A DNA stretch of 64,000 nt, taken from contig CM060732.1 in the NCBI GenBank assembly GCA_030704615.1, positions 7,686,001-7,750,000 on the forward strand, given 5' to 3'. The notes under the pieces are model-generated. The model was not told where the DNA came from. It saw only the letters and a list, made by a program, of their open reading frames with translations, and did no database searches. The translations under genes and the position numbers were made by a program. The first letter of the stretch is position 1, and each line of letters begins with the position of its first letter. This document shows positions 55,974 through 64,000 of the stretch, one piece after another. This DNA is from Takakia lepidozioides (lineage: Eukaryota; Streptophyta; Takakiopsida; Takakiales; Takakiaceae).

Positions 55974-58900
55974 ATGCAGCAAGAACTAGCAGAGGCAGCT
56001 GAGAAGGGGAAATCCGAATACTACCGCACTACAACAGAGGAACTGAGGACATCAAAGGGTGTGGAAGCAGCAATAAAGAAGGGGTATGAAATTCGGAGAA
56101 CCAAACTGATGTCCGCCTTCGGAAAGCAGCTTAGAATAGTAGATCCTGGCCTTGGAGAGGAGTTCCTTATGCAGATCAAATCTCACTATGACAAGCACGT
56201 GCACCCGGAGATGCAGTAGGGGAAATTGCACAGACTGGCCATCTCCATGGTTGACGCCCAAACCAAAATTAGATGGCTGGAGATTTGGAACTCAGATCAG
56301 ACAGTGAAGGACTTGAATCAATTCCCTAAGAGCACTATACAGCCTGGCACAAAGGTGGAGGGAATAAGTGACATTGTCTTTGACAACTGACTTCACAAGC
56401 AGCTGGAGAAGCGCGCCATCCTTGTCCTCGAGCAGAATTTGAAGGACTTGAATATTTCCATTGTTTCACCGCCTTCAATGACATTGGAGGCATACATCAG
56501 GAAGTGGAGAGGTCTCACTTGGCATTACTGTTTTTTCTGGGAGTTTTCTAAGGATGGTAACATTTTGCGGTCCAACGACTTTGACAGTCAGGTGGGGGGA
56601 GAGTCCGCCATGATGCGAGTTGTCTACAGGTGAATTTCTAACTAGAAACTATGTTGCTTCTTTTGAGTAATCCTTAGCATTGTTAGAAGGGCTCTTCACT
56701 GACAGGAAGTGAATGTCGGTGCCGACATTCACAGATAAGAAGTGAATGTCTGTGCCGACATTCACTGATAAGAGGTGAATGTCGATGCCGAAAATTCACT
56801 GATAAGAAGTGAATGTTGGCACCGACATTCACTTCCATGACTATGAGGTCTTATGGACAGAGATTTCATTCACTTGGATTGGGAACTTAGGGTGAGTTGG
56901 CAGTGTTCTCGAATGGAATTTTGTGACTGTCGTTGACGACCATCGCATCCATAGCTATTGTCAACTTCTATACCGAGAGATTTCTTGAACGTTTTATAGG
57001 CTGCCCAATAATTCTATGCAGTGTTCCTCTCATGAATTTCTGAATGTCGGTGCCGACATTCACTTTGAGAGCAATGGGCTTCTGTATAGAGAGGTTGATT
57101 TCCAGTTTGTCTGCTGGTTCGCAGGTACACAAAATATGTGCTAATGGATGGAAATCACTTCAGTGGTGTCCCGGATTATCTTGATATGTGGTCGGACCCG
57201 GTAAACGATCCAACCATGTATACTGCAGGGATATTGAAGAACTGGAGTCTTGCACACTTCAGGGATTGTGGTTGGTACCAGGACTGCCCTCCGAAGCACA
57301 CGACTTTCCAGGAGCAGCAAATGAAATATTTGAACAATCATGCTGAGATGCTGGCACCTCTGAACGATGAGGAGTACCAAAGAAACATAGCAGCACTGGC
57401 TGCCAAAGAGCCTGACACTCAGGAAATAGCCCAGAAGGGCAAGAAGGGCGGGCGCAAACCCAAAGACAAGGCTGCAGATGGCACAGCCAAGTCACCAGCA
57501 AAGACAAAGGACAAAGACAAGTCGAAGGAGAAGGAGAAGGAAAAGGGGAAGGAGAAAGAAAAGGATAAGGAGAAAGAGCAGGAGAGTGAGAAGGATTTCA
57601 TCGCCGGAAGGTATACCACCACAACTCAGTGCGTGTTCGATGCCAAGCCACACCCTTCCCGTGCTGATTTTGCAGGGGAGATTAATATTGTCAATGAGGG
57701 ATGGTTGGCGATGATGGAGAGTCGGAAGAGAGGATACACCGGGGTGCCATTGCCTACTTGGGACAACATGATCTCATTCCTCAATCTGGTGGGAATTTAA
57801 CTATATTTCCTTTACATTCGTAGGTGAGTTTGGCAGTATTGGTATTTGTTTCTTTGCAGTCATTCTTCACTTTGTTCTCAAATTGAACATGTCCGTCGCA
57901 GGTGAGCACTAGTCCCTCCTTTGTGTGCGGTGTGTGGAAAACGTTTGCTACAGACATGGTCATTCTTGACATCCCGGACGGCCAATGACAACTACTGGAG
58001 TTGGGTGTTTGGATTCTGCAACTATTTCCTTTCTGATGCAGGGACACTTCTACTCTTTCAGTCTTGTGACAAGGATAGTCGTCGGGCACTGGCATCGTAC
58101 CTGAAGTCCTCTGGCTTTGAAATTCTGCGCACATGGAATTGTGTGAACATCCTCTACCTTGTGAAAGGGGGTTGTCCTGGTCAGCTGGTATTACACCTTC
58201 CTCTTAGGTGTGTTTTTTTTGCTTTATTTCAATGTATTCTACAGTGTAACTCTACAAGACTTGACTGATGTTGCATGCCTATGTTTTGAAGTGTCAATCA
58301 ACAAAATTCCACTGTTGTTTATGTTTCGCACCCTAACCTCCTATCTTTCGCAGACGAGGATGTTCGAGGCGATTTGCCTGCGAGGATTCGCACCTCAAAG
58401 ACACCATCCTCCGTTCACAGCTTCGAGATTTCTGACCAAGGGAGTTTCATCAATCCCCCGTATGAGCCGCATGTCGATGACATTCTATACAACGTCATGC
58501 AGCCCACACAGACTCTCAAGATGGCACTCCCTGGAGAGGTGCAAAGGAGAAAACCCCAACGTTTATGCAGACATTGCTAGAGTCATGCAGCCACCACTTA
58601 GCACGGGTTGTCGACCTCTCGGTATCCACAGGTTCGTTTTCTCCCTTCAGATTTTGTTTTCTTTCTGCATTTTCATCTTCGTTAATCCCCCCCCCTACAA
58701 GCTGTTAATGTCCTCCTGTCTGGTGCAGGAGGAACTTACCATGCGTGCAAGGCAAGTGGCAGATCTTTTTTGGCATGGAGGGTGACTCTGACCTATACAA
58801 GACTGTGCTCCTCCCCCTTTTGTCTGGCTCTACATCAGGCACACAAACTGAAACGATTCAAATCCGAAATGATGAGGATGACGAGGATAAGCAGGTCCAC

Positions 58901-59235
58901 AACGACTTTTCATGTGAGTAAGTCTGCAATGGAATTGTCAGTCCACTTTGGGTGCCCTTTTCAATCGTAGACATCAAATTTGCAATAATAACGTATTTCT
59001 TGCTGTGACTTGCAGGAAAGGCAGCGGTGGATCTCCAGGAGACACCCCCATTTATGGCGAGACTGTTTTCGACAGCCCCCTTTCCACTTTTTTGCTTCCT
59101 GTGTATGCCGAAGCAATGACACTTCAAATGGCCGAGGCTCTCTTTCCTGACTTTTTATTGCCCGTCCGCAGGTTTAGCCATCGTAGAGCCGGAGTTCTAA
59201 AATACTTGGACTTGGATGCAGAGGCGCGGGGATAG
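55974..59235 (+). pseudogene. ParB-like family 3' exons (copy D) with methyltransferase-like domain
   Basis: Plus strand; continues the copy-B exon order without ParB exons. QELAEAAEKGKSEYYRTTTE … HPEM, a TAG (56217-56219), GKLHRLAISMVDAQTKIRWLEIWN and … GESAMMRVVYR (to 56629) align with copy B. Intron 56630-57124 (GTGAAT … GCAG). Exon 57125-57795 has YVLMDGNHFSGVPDYLDMWSD, a Lys/Glu-rich coiled linker and … NIVNEGWLAMMESRKRGYTGVPLPTW. Then 57906-58180, in two frames: DMVILDIPDG … WSWVFGFCNYFL … GTLLLF … RALASYLKSSGFEIL … VNILYLV. A strand-turn ILDIPDG, then GTLLLF and a C-terminal GFE strand fits a Rossmann-type SAM-dependent methyltransferase of the adenine class (DPPY/W-like). The last exon ends at 59235. 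Stops and a frameshift disable it. Confidence 0.5.
56709..57063. repeat. Intronic hairpin repeats, 34-bp period plus one outlier
   Basis: Four palindromes at 56709-56732, 56743-56766, 56775-56799 and 56809-56832, and a fifth at 57041-57063. Arms are GTGAATGTCGG and CCGACATTCAC around TG, with TGATAAGAA as spacer. All lie inside the intron 56630-57124 of copy D. Confidence 0.9.
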
Positions 59236-59377
59236 ATTGTATTGACTCTGAGTCAGACTGAACTACACATTTTTAATGTTCATTTCTCATCCTCTTTGTA
59301 AAAGATTCAATTCCCCTACTTTATTGCAGATGTTCCGCCAGAAAAGAAAAAGGAACAAAGAATCCACTTAGAATGAT

Positions 59378-59730
59378 ATGGCAATCTTCATGAATCCATC
59401 CCACAACCACCACAACCTCATGTCAAAGACATTGTGCATTCATCTACACTGTATTCATGCATACTCCATTCATAAATGTTTTCAATTATTCAACATCCAT
59501 TGTACATTCATCCACTGCAATCTCGAATCCAACTTACAAACCCCTCACACTCATGTCATATACATTGTGCACTCATGTATTGTGTATGAATGCATACTCC
59601 ATTCATGAATGTTTTCCACTATTCAACATCCATTGTACATTCATCAATCATACATTCATCCATTGAAATATCATCCATCTTTATTTCATCCATCTGCTTG
59701 CATTGTTCGCACCCATCCATCAATGTTTCA
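59378..59730. repeat. 133-bp tandem repeat, two-plus copies, CATTCATCC-rich
   Basis: CATGCATACTCCATTCATNAATGTTTTC at 59457 and 59590, and CAACATCCATTGTACATTCATC at about 59491 and 59625, give a 133-bp period. Further CATCCATC units continue to about 59720. No gene is supported from 59236 to 60040. Confidence 0.8.
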
Positions 59731-60039
59731 TCCACATTCGCCTATTATGGTCGTCAATTATTTTTGTACTTGGCCTTCTATGCTCATCAACGTCCATTTG
59801 CGCTTAACAGGCTATGAGAAAAGTGGAAGTACATGGAGCCTACCAATTCGAGGAAAATTACCTAGAATGGGTCACTTGCATTACCCTAAACCCAATAATA
59901 TAGCCACTCGTACCCCTTTTCCCAAAAACTACATTCATCCATACCGCATTTATCTCTTGCTTTCATGTGGGAATGACCACATCCTTTTATTATGTCGTCC
60001 AACTTGTTGCCGCGGTTAAGGGTGCTCTTCCGCGGAAAT

Positions 60040-60175
60040 ACACTCAGCTTCTTATTTGGCGCGCGGTGACGTGGCGTTTAAGCGTGATGACATGGAGTGA
60101 GATTGGTGATGTGGCGTGGGCGCAAGGTGACATGGCGTGAGCGCAGCTGGGCTCACGCCGAGGCATCCCTGTGTG
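60040..60175. repeat. GTGACGTGGCGTGAGCG motif repeats, second site
   Basis: GTGACGTGGCGTT, GTGATGTGGCGTGGGCGC and GTGACATGGCGTGAGCGC follow in tandem, in the same orientation as at 38.75-38.9 kb. The block that lies between these two sites includes all the ParB-like pieces. Confidence 0.6.
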
Positions 60176-60177
60176 GT

Positions 60178-61260
60178 TCGGTGGTCTACCTTGAAACATA
60201 CCTGCATTGATGAGGTTAAACCATCTGGATTTAGGATGTGACAGCAGAAGTTTGTGAAGATGTCAAACTCCTTGGTTATGTCTGGTTATATGTAATCCAT
60301 GGAGTATGGGGTGCTTACAATGGAGAAGCAGGTGTGGCCATGTGTCCATTGTGGGGGGCTGTGCGTGGCATAATGTGCAATGCTTGTTAGGGTATAATAA
60401 AGGCTAGAATAGATTTCTTCTTTGATTACCCATGTATTGGCCGTATCGGAATCGTAGTGTTTGTTTGATTTGGGCATCAGTAATTACAGGAGAGGTCCAA
60501 AAGTGGTTGGACATGGCATGCGCTAGGTGTGGGGAAGATACCCATTTTGATATGTATGGTTTTGTATAGGTGCGGGATGCTTGGAATTGTTGTTTGGTTT
60601 CCTTTGTGATATATGTGTGTAGATCTCGTATAGGTGCGATAGTAGGGAATCTCGCCGTAGTTGAGACGAGCCAAAATGGAGATGCGTGTGCTAAGTGAAT
60701 AGGGTCATCTGAGGCTGCATGGAGCCAAGCTGAGCCATATGGTCTGCAATGTCATTTCCTAGTATGTGTGTATGGGAGCAAACTTTGGATTTGTAGCGGG
60801 AGGGATGAAGTAATTACATCAATGATTGTTTTAATAAGGTTAAGGTCTGGGTGGTGTATTTGTGTAGAAGGTTTGAGGATTTGATTTGTGAGGAGGTAGA
60901 GAGAGACCAAACTGGCCGTAAATAGGTAATATGTTGAGCCTATGGGTTGGTCATGTCTTAGATTTTTTATGGCATCATGGATAGCCATGAGTTCTGCGCG
61001 TAGGATATTTTGACGTCCTGGTAGTCTTTTGTATGACCTCAAGTTATCTTTAACATAATATGTTCCATACCCTGCTTGCGTCTCTTTGAGGGAGCCATCT
61101 GCATATATGCATTGTTGAGGTGGAAATTTGTAGAGGAGAGGGCGTTGCAGAGTCTGGAATCAGTAGTATGTGTGTTGGTGGCAATAGTGCCCAGAGTGGT
61201 CTTGGGGTCGCCAATTTCTATGAAGTGGCAGGGGTCGAGAAAATGTGTGGTGCTGGGGGT
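60178..61260 (-). pseudogene. LINE ORF2 3' end (RNase H to zinc knuckle), second copy
   Basis: Minus strand. RNase H: YADGSLKE near 61100, AGYGTYYVKD, RLPGRQNILRAELMAIHDAI (60990-60930), then LFTASLVSLYLL, where the third catalytic Asp is Ala. Later ITDAQIKQTLRFRYGQYMGN, a CTLC … H … C zinc pattern (about 60390-60350), and SRWFNLINAGMFQGRPPN near 60220. These match 33.8-34.7 kb at residue level with many differences, so the two LINE copies diverged long ago. No chromodomain or RT is attached; the copy is 5'-truncated near 61.2 kb. Confidence 0.75.
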
Positions 61261-61934
61261 GCCCACGCCCGTTGACCGGGCACGTAGCCCGCCCTCTACA
61301 CACCGGAGAAGGTCACCGGGCCCGGCGGCAGAATGCCTGCTTTGCCGATTGCCGGAAAATCCACAATTTGGGCCATCCACTCATGAATTTTTCTCCAAAT
61401 CCTAAATTTTTTGGGCAGTGCCCTTTGTGCTGCATACCTGGACTGTTGGAATTTGCAGTCCAATTTGTTTTTGTGGCCATTTGGGGGGCTTGGGCTCACT
61501 TGAGCAATTTTGCATGGATTTTACCCCCCCCCCCCCTAATTCACATACAAAGCATCCCCCTTTACTTTTGGTGAATCAGCCTCAAATTTGCAGGGAGCAC
61601 CTGGTGAGTGGTCTAGAACATGAATGTGGAGGCCAATCACTCTACAAAAATCTGGAAATTGCCAAAAAAGGCATGGTCAAAGCAAATTTTGCCACAAAGT
61701 TTTTGCATTTTCTAAATTTCTGTGTTTTTCTTTTGCTATAATCTCCCAATTGCAACGGTAAAAAAGCCTGAAATTTTCACAGACTGTCAGTCATGTCAGT
61801 AGTGATGACCTGTAAGGTTCATCCACGTGGATATTAGTGGGTAGGAAGTTACGGCTGGTTGATCACGGGTATGTACCTGTTTTGTCCAAAAAGCCCCAAA
61901 AATAGCTCGTCCATTAGGGGTTAAAAACAAAATT

Positions 61935-62005
61935 AAAAAAACAAAATCCCCCTGTTCTGTTCAAAAAAAACCAAAAAAATAAATAAATAAAATAAAATAA
62001 AATGG
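61935..62005. repeat. A-rich stretch with AAAAT and AAATA units
   Basis: AAAAAAATAAATAAATAAAATAAAATAAAAT at 61972-62002 resembles a retroposon tail, but I see no promoter boxes beside it. Bases 61260-61930 and 62005-64000 contain no gene I can support. GGGTTCAAACCC at 62535-62547 is a B-box-like palindrome with no matching A-box. Confidence 0.5.
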
Positions 62006-64000
62006 GGACAAGGCCCAGAACTTACTGGCCTCCATAAAGTTTTTTCTTTATTTGGAGTTATTGAGTATTCGTTTTCGAAAAAAACCCTGAAGAGCCATGA
62101 TAAGCGTAGCAGGTGTGATGCAGCATTACCCACAACGCCATTAAGAGCTTCCCACTGAAATGCATGGATAAGGACACTTGGCCATCTATTAATTCACCTT
62201 CACACCTACACAAACCATCACAAATAATTGGACAATAATTGAACACCACACCATTACTATTATTTATCCCATACTATCACGCATCACACTACTCTATTCA
62301 TACGAAAAATAGAAACAATTAATCAAGTAAAGCACCCACCCCATCTGCCAAGCCCCATTGGCCCTCACACGTGCGAACGCAGGATTCTGGTGTGCAGTGT
62401 GAACAGGGTACGAGAGACAGAGCGACGCAAGTGGATGGATGACAGGGCCGCCAGGGCCCACGCAGTTAAGAGTGCGGGCCGCAAGGAGTCCGTGGGCCGC
62501 GCCGCGGCTACCGCGCAGTCGCCCAGGTGCGCCAGGGTTCAAACCCAATAGGCGCCTGCCAGCGCGACGCTCTCTCTATATTGCGCTTGACTTTGTCGGC
62601 TTGCGCGGTGTCACGTCGACGACTGGCGCATAGGCAGCGCTGTCGCAGTAAAAGAGGACACAAGTGGGTGCGGGCGTTATGACTGCGGCGAGGCTAGTCG
62701 TTACTGTCGCTGCTGACCCTCGGTGCACCGACCTTCTAGAAGCGAATATTATATTCTCTGTGGATGAATGCAGTGTGCGCAGCCCGTTCAGAGCTTCGAT
62801 GGCTCATCACTCTCTAGGTTTTGCAGGTGGATAATATCAGGGTGTCAAGTACCACAGCGGATTCCGTATGAAGAATCGGCAGCCCGGGCCGATTCTGCTC
62901 ACCGAATCGGCAGTGGCCGGTAAAGGGAGCTCAAAGGACCGCGGGTAACTCCTACTTGCCTGGCAGAATTGAGCCCTAGGCGCCCGTTATCTTGTGCGTT
63001 CATTTGTTGGGTGCTGCGTCAGGGTCGACAAAACTTACCTTTATCGTCAGCTTTGCTTTTTCTCCCGCCGCTACCCTTTGACTGCCGCCGCCCGTTCGTA
63101 CTTGTTGGCCGGCGTTTGGGAGGCAACCGGATGCACAGATCGTCTCATCCTTATTATCACCTTCCACACAACATCCCACGTTATAGAGGGTGGCATTTTC
63201 TGCCGCTCAGGAGCACTATTGCATCTCTTTCGACCCATTCCGCATCCCGAATCGACTCTGGGGACTGCGAGGGAACGACAGATATCGTCGGCGGTACTGA
63301 CAGAGCCTTTTGGCTCTCCAAAAAAGCACCTTACCCACAGTATGTACTATGTGCGCACAAGGTCGGGCCCGTTCCCTTCTACAGACCTAACTTGAAGGGT
63401 ACAAATTGCTCGCCCTGAGTGGAATTTATTTATATATTTGTGATTTGGTTCCATTCCTTTCCCCAGGAGTCCAGGTCGAATCTCGAGCAGGTTTTTCTTT
63501 CTATGTGAAAACCATAGGCTAATTGGTACAAATGAGGTGTATAGTCTACGCCTAGGCAAGACAGGCGACGAGCATGTCCATGGGAAAGGGAGGAAGCCCC
63601 ACAGCCCTAAGCTCACTCCTCATTTGGCCCGTTAGATCATCCTGCATGGGGCCACCATGGCGACATCTGTGCTGCAGGGGCAAGGACCTTTTTGAGACCC
63701 CCCAATTTTTGGCGAAAATTGTCTTTTTTGGACGGCCTTTTCCCTTTGTTTCATTCGCCAAGGGGATTATAGGCGCGAAAAATCGCCAATAAAAAAAACG
63801 CGCTCTCGAGACCATTTTCTATTATTAAATGTCGTCCGTCGTCTCCAAAGCACAATCTGACGTCAACGAGAGTGATTCCTTGGACGGATGGAAGCCTGGT
63901 GGGCAGCAGGGGAACCCACTGTAATGGAAGGTGCTTTCTGATTGGGCGATGGATTTCTCTTGACCGCTTGGCGGTTTCTGATTGCCTGCACCCCGCAGCA

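Noticed and set aside
38745-60175. One giant element bounded by the GTGACGTGGCG repeats at 38.8 and 60.1 kb
   Set aside because: The two blocks are in the same orientation, are short and loosely matched, and no target duplication was found; not enough to claim one element.
62510-62560. GGGTTCAAACCC as a possible tRNA gene or SINE B-box
   Set aside because: No A-box at the right distance and no cloverleaf on either strand; the motif is a simple palindrome.
62969-63418. 149-codon plus frame near the right edge
   Set aside because: No domain, no repeat of the peptide and no splice or start context; two overlapping frames are equally long.

Overview
Kind of organism. This is a transposon-rich nuclear window from a eukaryote of the green-plant lineage. 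Two intron-containing housekeeping genes carry plant-type sequence: V-ATPase subunit G (23.5-25.8 kb, minus) and importin alpha (26.6-29.2 kb, plus). Their introns are GT-AG. Everything else is mobile-element debris: hAT, MULE, CACTA-like, Ty3/gypsy, Ty1/copia, non-LTR (LINE) and SINE fragments. A streptophyte alga such as Chara is my best guess from this mix, but that is inference; no marker in the window fixes the species.

Layout. 0-17 kb: a 99-bp tandem repeat; a MULE/SWIM remnant; a broken kinase-like gene and a broken RING-finger gene (both minus), each with a TATA-like box and an array of TGCGAC palindromes upstream; a Ulp1-like protease remnant; several families of short dispersed repeats (6-10 kb); a tRNA-derived SINE nested in the second palindrome array; and a nearly intact hAT transposase with one stop. 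17-21 kb: an unrecognised multi-exon minus-strand gene full of a CAGTCTG-type repeat. 23.5-29.2 kb: the divergent host gene pair, separated by about 0.8 kb that holds a 149-bp tandem duplication. Each host gene has a defect: a one-base frameshift in V-ATPase G exon 3, and an in-frame loss of about 105 residues of ARM repeats in importin alpha. 30.4-35.2 kb: a decayed LINE with a chromodomain between its reverse transcriptase and its RNase H. 35.2-37.2 kb: the right end of a CACTA-like element. 37.2-60 kb: a mosaic of at least four pieces of an intron-bearing gene family with a ParB/Srx-like DGNHR motif and, in one piece, a methyltransferase-like domain, intermixed with MULE, gypsy and copia fragments and two satellites. 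60.2-61.2 kb: the 3' end of a second LINE. 61.2-64 kb: no gene seen.

How it fits together. Only the V-ATPase G/importin alpha pair looks like resident host genes. The most unusual material is the multi-copy ParB-like/methyltransferase-like family, the chromodomain LINE, and the shared TGCGAC-palindrome promoters in front of the kinase-like and RING genes. Almost every mobile-element reading frame carries stops or frameshifts, so these are fossils; intact copies would have to be sought elsewhere in the genome.
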